15,925 nt of DNA from an uncultured Clostridia bacterium (GCA_947176425.1 CAMWQV010000005.1:1-15925); one strand, 5' to 3'; numbered from the stretch's first letter, positions 1 to 7,313 are shown. The notes: generated by a model from the sequence alone, not told the origin. Numbers and translations: made by a program.

Positions 1-642
1 CCGCACTTCTTTGCCCCAGGCCAGGTCAGACAGGATACAGATTTTCCGTCCGGCGTCCAGGCCCTCCACATCCGCGGCGGGATTGGCTTCTGCGTAGCCC
101 TTCGCCTGTGCCTCTTTCAGCGCGTCCGCAAAGGGAATGCCGCCCTTGACCATCCGTGTGAGAATATAGTTGGTGGTTCCGTTCAAAATTCCCACAATCT
201 CCTGAATCTGGTTTGCGGCCAGACACTGGAACAGGGGACGCAGGACCGGAATGCCGCCGCCTACGCTGGCTTCAAACAGGTAGTTGACATTCTTTTCTTT
301 CGCGATTGCCAGCAGTTCTTTTCCGTAAGACGCCACCAGCTCTTTATTCGATGTGACCACATGTTTTCCGGCGGTCAGGGCGCGGCGGGTGAAATCCAGC
401 GCGACTTTTGCCCCGCCGATGCACTCCACAACCACATCCAGATCCGGGTCATTTTCCAGGATGGCAAAATCTTTGACCGCTTTATCCGCGTAAGGCGTTT
501 CGGATAAGTCACGCACATCCAGAATATATTTTAAGTTGAGGGGTTCCCCCAGCTTTTCCGCAATCGCCGCGCTGTTCAGACGCAGAACCTCCGCCACGCC
601 GCTTCCCACAGTGCCGAATCCCATAACAGCAAAATTCGCCAT
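1..642 (-). CDS. hom: Homoserine dehydrogenase, N-terminal 214 codons (runs off left edge)
   Basis: NAD(P)-dependent enzyme that reduces aspartate semialdehyde to homoserine, the branch toward threonine and methionine; cytoplasmic. The protein starts MANFAVMGFGTVGSGVAEVL, giving a Rossmann GxGxxG loop at residues 8-13. Further family marks are SNKELVA with Lys about residue 100, the substrate-domain motif NGTTNY at residues 154-159, and the signature KGYAEANPAADVEGLDAGRK ending at Lys200, which corresponds to the family's catalytic Lys. The frame stays open to base 1, so the C-terminal part (and any ACT domain) is outside the window. The ATG at 640-642 is preceded on the minus strand by AAGGAG about 10 nt upstream. 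It lies 54 nt behind the ACT-domain gene with no terminator between them, so the two are probably one operon. Identification is firm; coenzyme preference cannot be told. Confidence 0.95.
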   Translation of the reverse strand, partial: MANFAVMGFGTVGSGVAEVLRLNSAAIAEKLGEPLNLKYILDVRDLSETPYADKAVKDFAILENDPDLDVVVECIGGAKVALDFTRRALTAGKHVVTSNKELVASYGKELLAIAKEKNVNYLFEASVGGGIPVLRPLFQCLAANQIQEIVGILNGTTNYILTRMVKGGIPFADALKEAQAKGYAEANPAADVEGLDAGRKICILSDLAWGKEVR

Positions 643-696
643 ATCAACTGTTCTCCTTCACAAAATCATAAATAATATTCATCAGACAGGCCGGCA

Positions 697-1137
697 TTAT
701 CCGGCCAGGATATCAAACTTGACGACCCCTTCCGCCGAGTTCACGGATGCAATCAGTTCCTCCAGCGTCTGCTCCATGTCGGAAGTCTCTGCCGATATGG
801 TCACAGCCGCACAGCCGTTGGTGGGGATTGATTGATTGATGGTCAGTATATTCGCGCCGCTCCCGGCAAAAATAGACAGTACATTGCTCAGCACGCCTGG
901 ACTGTCTTTCAGCATGGTATAGAACGTGATGATCCGTCCGGCCTTCATGTTGTTGAAGGGCTGCACCGCGTCCTTATATTTGTAAAACGCGCTGCGGCTG
1001 ATGCCCACCTGACGGGTAGCCGCCCCCACCGTTGCCGCCTCGCCGGTCTGCATCATCCGTTTTGCTTCGGCCACTTTGATGAAGATTTCCGGCAGCGCTT
1101 CCGCGGCTACGATATAGAACTTGGTTTTCACGCCCAT
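697..1137 (-). CDS. pheB: ACT domain-containing protein, UPF0735/PheB type
   Basis: Small (146 aa) regulator-like protein. Residues about 1-65 are helical and HTH-like (segment ATRQVGISRSAFYKYKDAV). Residues about 68-146 form an ACT domain (start IITFYTMLKDSPGVLSNVLS, with the PGVLSNVL turn and ANILTINQSIP strand), the fold that binds amino acids in biosynthetic enzymes and regulators. The start ATG at 1135-1137 was chosen because GGAGG lies 7 nt upstream; an in-frame ATG at 1173 has no usable ribosome binding site. In Bacillus the relative sits beside the pheA prephenate dehydratase gene. Here it leads homoserine dehydrogenase, which suggests an amino-acid-responsive role in aspartate-family synthesis. 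That role is inference; the biochemical function of the family is not established. The symbol follows the family name and does not imply chorismate mutase activity. Confidence 0.88.
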   Translation of the reverse strand: MGVKTKFYIVAAEALPEIFIKVAEAKRMMQTGEAATVGAATRQVGISRSAFYKYKDAVQPFNNMKAGRIITFYTMLKDSPGVLSNVLSIFAGSGANILTINQSIPTNGCAAVTISAETSDMEQTLEELIASVNSAEGVVKFDILAG

Positions 1138-1191
1138 TTCAGAACCTCCTATATGTGTCCCTCCTGTGGTCACATGTCTTTGTGCTGTACT

Positions 1192-1220
1192 ATTGTATCA
1201 CAGCTTTTCTCCAGCCGCAA
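1192..1220 (-). promoter_or_regulatory. Predicted sigma-A promoter for pheB-hom
   Basis: On the minus strand TTGCGG (1220-1215) and TACAAT (1197-1192) are separated by exactly 17 nt, about 55 nt upstream of the pheB start. The -10 matches 5 of 6 consensus bases and the -35 matches 3 of 6. The leader between it and the gene carries two AGGAGG motifs; only the one nearer the ATG is well spaced. Confidence 0.6.
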
Positions 1221-1238
1221 CTGGAAAACGCCTATAAT
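1205..1238 (+). promoter_or_regulatory. Candidate -10 box and imperfect inverted repeat upstream of ytvI
   Basis: A perfect TATAAT at 1233-1238 points toward the plus-strand membrane protein gene about 50 nt downstream, but no recognisable -35 lies 16-18 nt upstream. That space holds an imperfect inverted repeat (CCAG at 1211-1214 with CTGG at 1221-1224, flanked by TTTTC and AAAA) which also covers the -35 of the divergent pheB promoter. It may be a shared operator, or the promoter may depend on an activator. Weak prediction. Confidence 0.35.
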
Positions 1239-1290
1239 ATTTCACAAACTTTCCCGGAGTACGGGATGAAAAGAGGTGCAGAACGTCTAC

Positions 1291-2358
1291 ATGTCGCAGT
1301 TAAGTGTCTTTTTACAGAAGACGGTCACGGTCCTTCTATGGCTGGGAGGCGGCGTAATCTTTTTCCGCTGGCTGCTCACGCCGCTGCTGCCGTTTCTGCT
1401 GGCGCTGGCTCTCAGCGCGATGGCAGAACCGACAGTACAGCGTCTGCGGCGTATGCTGAAAGTACGACGGTCCTTTGCGGCGGCGCTGGTCACGACCGCT
1501 CTGCTGCTGGCTGCCGGGGGTACGCTGGCCGTCCTGCTACTGCGTTTGGGAACGGAGCTGAAGCAGTGGTCGGCCCGTCTGCCGGAGGCCGTCGAAGGCT
1601 TTCCCATGGTCTGGAATAACCTGCTGGACCGGCTCGGTGACTGGTATGCCGCCTGCCCCGCGTTTCTGCGCTCGGCTCTGGACGCCCTGGCCGCCCGCAT
1701 GATGGAAGCGGGGCCGTCGCTGGCGGGGGACATCGGGAGCTGGCTGATGGGCGCGGCGTCGTCTCTGCTCGCCGCACTGCCGGATGTGGGGCTGTTTGTG
1801 GTCACGACGGTTCTGGCGGTCTATTTTACCAGTCTGCGCTATCCGTCGATTCTGGCCTTTTTGAAACGGCAGCTTCCTCCTGCGTGGCAGCTCAAATGCC
1901 GTGACGCGGCGCAGTGCTTCCGGTCAACGATTTTGAAATGGCTGCGGGCAGAATTGATGCTGATTTTGGCAACGTTTGTTGTTCTGTTGACCGGCTTTAT
2001 GTGGATAGGAGTGGATTATGCCCTGTTAGCGGCGGTATTTACGGCTTTGGTAGACGCTCTGCCGGTTTTGGGTACCGGTACGGTCCTTGTCCCCTGGGCG
2101 CTGGGCTGTTTTATTGTTGGAAATACCGGGCGCGCTCTGTCGCTGCTGGTACTGTATGCCGCCGCCATGCTGGGACACACCCTCCTGGAACCGCGCCTGC
2201 TGGCGGGTCAGGCCGACCTGCCGCCTATTTCGGCACTGCTGGCTATGTATGCGGGCTTTCATTTCCTCGGAGTCGGCGGGATGATCTTAGCCCCTGTGCT
2301 GCTGTTGCTGCTGAAACAGTTTCAGGATGCCGGCGTGGTGCATATCTGGCGGTCATAG
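1291..2358 (+). CDS. ytvI: YtvI-like membrane protein, AI-2E transporter family
   Basis: Polytopic membrane protein of 355 aa, in the size range of the AI-2E/PerM permease family (PF01594). Hydrophobic stretches cluster at residues about 8-45 (two segments), 62-82, about 150-175, and several from 215 to the end. The C-terminal half carries the family pattern: DALPVLGTGTVLVPWAL, then EPRLLAGQADLPPISALLAM and a final helical LAPVLLLLLKQ. The closest named type I recognise is the sporulation integral membrane protein YtvI, whose role in spore formation is not defined; transport of AI-2 should not be assumed. The start is uncertain: ATG 1291 has AGAGG about 14 nt upstream, and an in-frame GTG at 1276 would add five residues but lacks a good binding site. 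No terminator separates it from the next gene (76 nt gap), so co-transcription is possible. Confidence 0.82.
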   Translation: MSQLSVFLQKTVTVLLWLGGGVIFFRWLLTPLLPFLLALALSAMAEPTVQRLRRMLKVRRSFAAALVTTALLLAAGGTLAVLLLRLGTELKQWSARLPEAVEGFPMVWNNLLDRLGDWYAACPAFLRSALDALAARMMEAGPSLAGDIGSWLMGAASSLLAALPDVGLFVVTTVLAVYFTSLRYPSILAFLKRQLPPAWQLKCRDAAQCFRSTILKWLRAELMLILATFVVLLTGFMWIGVDYALLAAVFTALVDALPVLGTGTVLVPWALGCFIVGNTGRALSLLVLYAAAMLGHTLLEPRLLAGQADLPPISALLAMYAGFHFLGVGGMILAPVLLLLLKQFQDAGVVHIWRS

Positions 2359-2434
2359 AAATGCCGGCTGAAGGAGGATTTTTTTAGAAATATGGATATA
2401 CTAACCGTATCCAGAACTGAAAGGAAATTTCTCC

Positions 2435-3037
2435 ATGAACGAACAAGCGTTAATTAAGATCAGTTACGGGCTGTTTCTGCTGTCGGTGCAGGAAAACGGG
2501 CGTGACAATGCCAGCATTATCAACACACTCAGCCAGATTGCCAACAAGCCCAACTGTGTTTCCGTATCTGTCAGCAAAAAATCCCTGACCCACGATATGC
2601 TGCTGCATACGGGACTTTTTACCGCCTCGATTCTCACAGAAGACACGCCGTTTTCACTTTTCCAGCGTTTCGGGATGCAGAGCGGACGTACAGCTGACAA
2701 ATTTGCGGATTTTCCCCAAACTGCCCGTGACCCTTCCGGCCTGCTCCATCTGACTGCCTATACCAACGCCTATGTGACCGGCGCGGTGCGGCACACGCTG
2801 GATTTCCAGTCCCACACGCTGTTTATTGCGGACCCGATTCATGCGGAGGTTTTGTCGGACGCTCCGTCCCTCACGTATGACAGCTATTACAAGAATATCA
2901 AGCCCAAACCGGAACCGGCGCAGAAATCAGGCTGGCGCTGCCGTGTCTGCGGCTACGTGTACGAGGGCGAGGAGCTGCCGCCGGATTTCATCTGCCCCTG
3001 GTGCAGGCACGGCACAGTGGATTTTGAGCGGGTCTGA
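2435..3037 (+). CDS. Flavin reductase-like protein with C-terminal rubredoxin domain (Hrb-type)
   Basis: A 200-aa two-domain redox protein. Residues about 1-150 resemble the FMN-binding split-barrel flavin reductases (KISYGLFLLSVQENG, SVSVSKKSLTHDML and TGLFTASIL). Residues 167-200 form a short rubredoxin-like domain with iron ligands C169-x2-C172 and C187-x2-C190, with only 14 residues between the pairs, as in rubrerythrin-type domains and unlike classical rubredoxin. This architecture matches the high-molecular-weight rubredoxin of acetogens, which passes electrons from NADH through FMN and Fe to a flavodiiron O2/NO reductase. No flavodiiron gene is in this window, so the partner is unknown. 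The start ATG has AAGGAA 8 nt upstream. A TATACT at 2397-2402 could be its own -10, but no -35 is visible. Likely cytoplasmic, role in oxygen or NO detoxification inferred. Confidence 0.85.
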   Translation: MNEQALIKISYGLFLLSVQENGRDNASIINTLSQIANKPNCVSVSVSKKSLTHDMLLHTGLFTASILTEDTPFSLFQRFGMQSGRTADKFADFPQTARDPSGLLHLTAYTNAYVTGAVRHTLDFQSHTLFIADPIHAEVLSDAPSLTYDSYYKNIKPKPEPAQKSGWRCRVCGYVYEGEELPPDFICPWCRHGTVDFERV

Positions 3038-3090
3038 CGCTCTTTTGCAAGTTCTCTCTGACTAAGCTGCAAAATATTTCTGAATTTCAC

Positions 3091-3121
3091 AAAAAAGCCG
3101 GTAGAGTCTGCCGGTTTTTTT
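3091..3121 (+). terminator. Rho-independent terminator after the flavin reductase-rubredoxin gene
   Basis: Six A residues and GCCGGTAG pair with CTGCCGG and seven T residues around a 3-nt AGT loop, giving a 14-bp stem with two G-T wobbles. It sits 53 nt past the stop codon. The A-run on the 5' side makes it potentially active on both strands. Confidence 0.85.
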
Positions 3122-3209
3122 GTGTGCGGCCCTCTTTTGACCGCGAATCAACTTACTGTGCCGCAATATCTGTCTGTTTCTCGCGTACAGCGAACCTCGT
3201 CTTTTGGCC

Positions 3210-3224
3210 TGTTTTCTGAAAACG
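3210..3224 (+). promoter_or_regulatory. CodY-box-like palindrome upstream of the T-box/asnB promoter
   Basis: The perfect palindrome GTTTTCTGAAAAC (3211-3223) carries the 11-bp core TTTTCTGAAAA of the CodY consensus AATTTTCWGAAAATT; over 15 positions there are four mismatches, all at the edges. It lies about 35 nt upstream of the asnB -35 box. CodY represses nitrogen and amino-acid genes in many Bacillota when branched-chain amino acids and GTP are plentiful. Whether this organism has CodY cannot be told from the window. Confidence 0.35.
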
Positions 3225-3244
3225 AAAGATTTTTTTGCCGCCTT

Positions 3245-3258
3245 GCAAAATATTTTGC
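3245..3258. promoter_or_regulatory. 14-bp perfect palindrome abutting the asnB -35 box
   Basis: GCAAAATATTTTGC is a perfect palindrome ending at the base just before TTGACA. Its position suits an operator or an A/T-rich activator/UP-like element for the asnB promoter. Its left 11 bases occur once more at 3069-3079, near the preceding terminator. No known regulator is assigned. Confidence 0.4.
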
Positions 3259-3287
3259 TTGACAAACGGAATGGGAAGGAGTAAGAT
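3259..3287 (+). promoter_or_regulatory. Strong sigma-A promoter of the T-box-asnB-glnN transcript
   Basis: Perfect TTGACA at 3259-3264, a 17-nt spacer, then TAAGAT at 3282-3287 (4 of 6 matches to TATAAT). It lies about 25 nt upstream of the first conserved T-box element and about 300 nt upstream of the asnB start, so the transcript has a long leader. Confidence 0.8.
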
Positions 3288-3309
3288 ACGCCCATATTTC
3301 AAAAACGCA

Positions 3310-3575
3310 TAACGGCTATGATGGAGAGAAGTAGTCAGGAAAAACACCCACAGTGAGCGGGAGACAGTGAAAACCCCGCGGCAGTATCCTGGTGAATAAC
3401 ACCCCGGAGCCTTGATCCAAACGGCGGTCTTGCTTAGTAGGAGAGACGGGAACGGCCCGTTACAGCCGTCAGGCTTGTTAGAGCTGAAGTGACCGCAAAA
3501 GCGGTAAATTAGGTGGCACCACGGATACCGGCGATTCGTCCTAAAATAACTGTTTATTTTAGTGACGCCGGGAAA
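3310..3575 (+). ncRNA. T-box riboswitch leader, asparagine specificity predicted
   Basis: The leader shows the ordered T-box elements. These are the GAGAGAAGTAG motif at the base of stem I (about 3324-3334), a distal stem-loop around 3350-3380, the specifier region GGTGAATAACACC with codon AAC at 3398-3400 followed by A, and the stem II/III region around 3440-3505. The T-box motif AGGTGGCACCACGG lies at 3511-3524. The antiterminator can form from TTAGG (3509-3513) with CCTAA (3540-3544) and CGGAT (3522-3526) with ATTCG (3534-3538), leaving a bulge whose TGGC pairs with a tRNA ending GCCA; tRNA-Asn has G as discriminator base. Uncharged tRNA-Asn should stabilise the antiterminator and raise asnB expression. 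Specificity rests on AAC, the TGGC bulge and the downstream asparagine synthetase. The exact 5' boundary is approximate. Confidence 0.9.
3528..3571 (+). terminator. Alternative hairpin of the T-box expression platform
   Basis: CCGGCG (3528-3533) pairs with CGCCGG (3566-3571), enclosing a 9-bp inner stem, CTAAAATAA (3541-3549) with TTATTTTAG (3554-3562). This structure is exclusive with the antiterminator because it uses the same CCTAA strand. No U-run follows it directly; the first T5 tract is at 3588-3592, between the Shine-Dalgarno and the start codon. It may therefore be an anti-antiterminator whose final output is at the ribosome site or at the T5 tract. Confidence 0.55.
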
Positions 3576-3592
3576 TTTCGGAGGTGCTTTTT

Positions 3593-5170
3593 ATGTGCGC
3601 GATTATGGGTTATACTGGAAAAGATATTTCCGTTTCTGATTTGCAGAAGGGATTTGCCGCCACGAAGTCCAGAGGCCCCGACGACAGCCGGGTGCTGGAG
3701 ACCAAATCCGGAACGCTTCTGTTTCACCGTCTGGCAATCATGGGTCCGGAACCTGCGGGAATGCAGCCCTTTTCCCTTCCGGACGGCAGTGCGGTCGTCT
3801 GCAACGGCGAGCTGTACGGATTCCGGAAGCTGAAAAAGGCATTGGAGGCAAAGGGGTATCATTTTAGAAGCGGTTCCGACTGTGAGCTGATTCTTCCTCT
3901 GTGGCGGGAATACGGCGTGGAAATGTTCCGTATGCTGGACGCCGAGTTTGCTATGGTCCTGTATGACGGCGACAGTTTTATTGCGGCCCGCGACCCCATC
4001 GGCATCCGCCCCTTATACTACGGATACAGCCGGTCCGGACACATTATTTTTGCCAGCGAACCGAAAAATCTGCTGGATTTGACGGATAAGATCATGCCGT
4101 TTCCGCCGGGACATTATTATAAGGACGGAAAATTTGTGTGTTACCGGGATATGTCCAAAGTGGAGAAAATCTGTGAGGATGATCTGGAAACCGTCTGTGC
4201 CAACATCCACGAAAAACTGATTCTGGGCGTAGAAAAGCGACTGGATGCCGATGTCCCTGTTGGCTTTCTGCTTTCCGGCGGTCTGGACAGCTCTTTGGTC
4301 TGCGCCATTGCCGCAAAATTGCTGAACCGTCCCATTCAGACATATGCAGTCGGGATGTCGAAAGACGCCATTGACCTGAAATATGCCAAGCAGGTAGCGG
4401 AGTATATCGGGAGCGATCACCATGAAATTTACATTACTGACAAAGATGTGCTGGACACATTGGAAGAATTGATATATACTCTTGGCACCTACGATATCAC
4501 AACCATCCGCGCCAGTATGGGAATGTATCTGATCTGCAAAGCCATTCACGAACAAAGCGATATCCGCGTCTTGCTGACCGGCGAGATCAGCGACGAGCTG
4601 TTCGGCTACAAATATACGGATTTCGCACCGTCTCCGGAGGCATTCCAGGAAGAAAGCGAAAAACGCATTCGGGAACTGCATATGTATGACGTTCTCCGTG
4701 CGGACCGCTGCATTTCCGTCAACAGCCTGGAAGCCCGCGTGCCGTTTGGCGACCTGGATTTTGTGGAGTATGTGATGAGCGTAGACCCGGCGAAAAAAGT
4801 AAACGTATACAACAAGGGCAAATACCTTCTGCGTCATGCTTTTGAGGGCGGTTATCTGCCGGAATCCATTTTGCAGCGTGAGAAAGCCGCGTTTTCCGAC
4901 GCCGTGGGCCACAGTCTGGCGGACGGCCTCCGCGCCTATGCCGGGACGCGTTACGGCGATGATTGGAAGAGCATTGCGCAGCAGTACGCTTACCACGCAA
5001 AGCCGTTTACCAAAGAATCCCTGCTGTACCGGGAAATTTTTGAGAGATTTTATCCCGGACAGGCGGATATGGTCGTGGATTTCTGGATGCCCAACCGGTC
5101 CTGGGAGGGCTGCGATGTCAACGACCCCAGCGCCCGCGTGCTGAGCAACTACGGCGCGTCCGGATGCTGA
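3593..5170 (+). CDS. asnB: Glutamine-hydrolysing asparagine synthetase B
   Basis: Converts aspartate, glutamine and ATP to asparagine, glutamate, AMP and PPi in the cytoplasm. The protein is 525 aa, close to the usual AsnB size. The start was set at ATG 3593 because AsnB needs Cys2 exposed as N-terminal nucleophile, and MCAIMGYTGK gives this; an upstream in-frame GTG at 3584 overlaps the Shine-Dalgarno GGAGG (3580-3584) and would bury the Cys. The glutaminase domain (residues 2 to about 190) shows Arg46, NGE at 71-73 and Asp96. The synthetase domain has the ATP pyrophosphatase loop SGGLDSS at 228-234, and GEISDELFGY at 330-339 where most AsnB have GEGSDExFGGY. ATG is preceded directly by T5, and the gene is controlled by the Asn T-box. 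Type III glutamine synthetase begins 46 nt downstream without a terminator, so the glutamine donor is probably made from the same transcript. Confidence 0.95.
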   Translation: MCAIMGYTGKDISVSDLQKGFAATKSRGPDDSRVLETKSGTLLFHRLAIMGPEPAGMQPFSLPDGSAVVCNGELYGFRKLKKALEAKGYHFRSGSDCELILPLWREYGVEMFRMLDAEFAMVLYDGDSFIAARDPIGIRPLYYGYSRSGHIIFASEPKNLLDLTDKIMPFPPGHYYKDGKFVCYRDMSKVEKICEDDLETVCANIHEKLILGVEKRLDADVPVGFLLSGGLDSSLVCAIAAKLLNRPIQTYAVGMSKDAIDLKYAKQVAEYIGSDHHEIYITDKDVLDTLEELIYTLGTYDITTIRASMGMYLICKAIHEQSDIRVLLTGEISDELFGYKYTDFAPSPEAFQEESEKRIRELHMYDVLRADRCISVNSLEARVPFGDLDFVEYVMSVDPAKKVNVYNKGKYLLRHAFEGGYLPESILQREKAAFSDAVGHSLADGLRAYAGTRYGDDWKSIAQQYAYHAKPFTKESLLYREIFERFYPGQADMVVDFWMPNRSWEGCDVNDPSARVLSNYGASGC

Positions 5171-5216
5171 CAGAATTTGTATATAAACCTGCTTTTGCAG
5201 AGAATGGAGTATGATT

Positions 5217-7313
5217 ATGAGCGACAAAAAAGTAACCGAACTATTTGGCAGTATGGTCTTTAATGAGGACGTTATGCGGCAGCGTTTGTCCAGCCAGAGT
5301 TATAAAGCCTGGAAAAAATGCGTTACCGACGGCACCCCTTTGGAACTGTCCACCGCCCACGAGATCGCCAACGCGATGAAGGACTGGGCGATTGAGAAGG
5401 GCGCGACCCATTATACCCACTGGTTCCAGCCCATGACCGGCGTCACAGCGGAAAAGCACGACAGCTTTATCTCCCCCGAAGATTCCAGCCGTGTCCTGAT
5501 GCAGTTTTCCGGCAAAGAGCTTGTCCGCGGCGAACCTGACGCCTCCTCTTTCCCGTCCGGCGGCCTGCGCGCTACCTTTGAGGCCAGAGGCTACACCGCC
5601 TGGGATCCCACCGCTTTTGCTTTCATTAAGGACGGCAGTCTGTGCATCCCCACGATCTTCTGCTCCTACAGCGGACAGGCACTGGATAAAAAGACCCCCC
5701 TTCTGCGTTCAATGGACGAACTGAGCCGTCAGGCTGTCCGGGTTCTGCGTCTGTTCGGCAACACCGGCGTGAAAAAAGTCATCAGCCAGGTCGGTCCGGA
5801 ACAGGAATATTTTTTGATTGATAAAGATGTTTTCAACAAGAGAGAGGATTTAATCCTTACCGGACGCACGCTTTTCGGTGCAAAGCCTCCCAAGGGTCAG
5901 GAGCTGGAAGATCACTATTTCGGCACTATCAAGCCCCGGATCGCCGCCTATATGCGCGAACTTGACGAGGAACTGTGGAAACTGGGCATTCTGGCAAAAA
6001 CCAAGCACAACGAGGTTGCCCCGGCCCAGCACGAACTTGCGCCTATTTACTCCGACGCCAACACCGCCTGCGACCACAACCAGCTGACCATGGAGATCAT
6101 GAAGAAGGTTGCGGGCCGTCACAATATGGTATGCCTGCTGCATGAAAAACCCTTTGCAGGCGTCAACGGTTCCGGCAAGCATAACAACTGGTCCCTCAGT
6201 ACCGATACCGGTATGAATCTTTTCCGTCCCGGCTCTACGCCCAGCCAGAATGCACAGTTCCTGCTGTTTCTGTCGGCGTTTATCAAGGGCGTGGACGAGT
6301 ATCAGGATATTCTGCGCTGCTCCGTTGCGAACCCCGGCAACGACCACCGTCTGGGCGCACAGGAAGCTCCTCCGGCGATTCTGTCCATTTTCCTGGGCGA
6401 CGAGCTGACCGCTGTCATGGACTCGATCATCCAGGGTACTGAGTATGTGGAACACGGCAAGAACAACCTCTCCATTGGTGTGGACGCCCTGCCCTATATC
6501 CCCCAGGACACCACCGACCGCAACCGCACATCCCCTCTGGCCTTCACAGGCAACAAATTCGAGTTCCGTTCCCTGGGTTCCAGCCAGTCCATCACCGGCC
6601 CGAACGTCGCGCTGAATACCATTATGGCGGAAGAACTCCAGCAGTTCGCGGACATTCTGGAGAAAGCCGATGATTTCAACGCCGCCCTCCACGACCTGAT
6701 CCGCGATACCCTGCGTGACCATCAGCGCATTATTTTCAACGGCAACGGCTATGAAGACGCCTGGGTCAAGGAAGCGGAGAAACGCGGCCTGAGCAATCTG
6801 TCCTGCACGGCCGACGCGCTGAAAACCTATCTCCAGCCGAAGCATATCGAGCTGTTCAGCAAGCATAACGTCTTTACCGAAGAAGAACTTGCGGCCAGAA
6901 ACGAAATCCATCTGGAAAACTACTGCGAAGTCATCGGCATTGAGGCCCGGACCATGATTGATATGGTAAACCGCAGCCTGTTCCCGGCAGTATCCGAATT
7001 TTCCGGCACAGTAGCGTCCACCATCGCGGCGAAAAAATCCGTACTGTCTGATCTGGACTGCACAATGGAAGAGGAACTGCTGCGGAAACTGCACCGTCTG
7101 ATGGCCCAGATGGTGAAGCGTTCGGAGGACCTGGGTCACGCGCTGACAAACACCGGCTTTGCCGACGCCTACGAAGCCGCCCACTATTACAAGTACACGA
7201 TCTTTGCCGCAATGGAAGAACTGCGCAAGGTTGTGGACGAACTGGAAACCATCACCTCCGCGGAGTATTGGCCCTATCCGTCCTATACGGACCTTCTGTT
7301 CTCCATCAAATAA
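5217..7313 (+). CDS. glnN: Type III glutamine synthetase (GSIII)
   Basis: ATP-dependent synthesis of glutamine from glutamate and ammonia; cytoplasmic, large oligomer. At 698 aa it is much longer than GSI (about 450) and fits GSIII. Hallmarks in order: an N-terminal GSIII-specific region (YTHWFQPMTGVTAEKHDSF, about 66-84), GEPDASSFPSGGLRATFEAR (about 105-124), metal/substrate motifs QVGPEQEYFLI (about 191-201), TKHNEVAPAQHELAPI, VNGSGKHNNWSLS, and NPGNDHRLGAQEAPPAILSI. The ATG at 5217 is preferred because GGAG (5206-5209) is 7 nt away; the ATG at 5211 would be only 1 nt from it. The 46-nt asnB-glnN gap has only a tiny CTGC-tttt-GCAG hairpin, so the two are likely one unit under the T-box, and glnN is followed by a strong terminator. 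No adjacent PII or GlnR-type gene is present. Confidence 0.96.
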   Translation: MSDKKVTELFGSMVFNEDVMRQRLSSQSYKAWKKCVTDGTPLELSTAHEIANAMKDWAIEKGATHYTHWFQPMTGVTAEKHDSFISPEDSSRVLMQFSGKELVRGEPDASSFPSGGLRATFEARGYTAWDPTAFAFIKDGSLCIPTIFCSYSGQALDKKTPLLRSMDELSRQAVRVLRLFGNTGVKKVISQVGPEQEYFLIDKDVFNKREDLILTGRTLFGAKPPKGQELEDHYFGTIKPRIAAYMRELDEELWKLGILAKTKHNEVAPAQHELAPIYSDANTACDHNQLTMEIMKKVAGRHNMVCLLHEKPFAGVNGSGKHNNWSLSTDTGMNLFRPGSTPSQNAQFLLFLSAFIKGVDEYQDILRCSVANPGNDHRLGAQEAPPAILSIFLGDELTAVMDSIIQGTEYVEHGKNNLSIGVDALPYIPQDTTDRNRTSPLAFTGNKFEFRSLGSSQSITGPNVALNTIMAEELQQFADILEKADDFNAALHDLIRDTLRDHQRIIFNGNGYEDAWVKEAEKRGLSNLSCTADALKTYLQPKHIELFSKHNVFTEEELAARNEIHLENYCEVIGIEARTMIDMVNRSLFPAVSEFSGTVASTIAAKKSVLSDLDCTMEEELLRKLHRLMAQMVKRSEDLGHALTNTGFADAYEAAHYYKYTIFAAMEELRKVVDELETITSAEYWPYPSYTDLLFSIK

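Noticed and set aside
2361..2434. Tiny frame MPAEGGFF and a TGGATA/TATCCA hairpin between the permease and the flavin reductase gene
   Set aside because: The frame is only eight codons, and the 6-bp hairpin has no U-tract, so neither a gene nor a terminator can be supported.
3062..3347. Two overlapping small minus-strand frames of 64 and 77 codons
   Set aside because: They overlap the terminator at 3091-3121, the asnB promoter and the start of the T-box leader, and lack ribosome sites.
3584..3592. GTG start for asnB at 3584
   Set aside because: It lies on the Shine-Dalgarno and would place three residues before Met-Cys, blocking the N-terminal Cys nucleophile needed for glutaminase activity.
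4013..5227. 404-codon open frame on the minus strand
   Set aside because: Antisense to asnB, and it would run across the asnB stop and the glnN ribosome site.
5850..7184. 444-codon open frame on the minus strand
   Set aside because: Antisense to glnN; composition is typical of a shadow frame.
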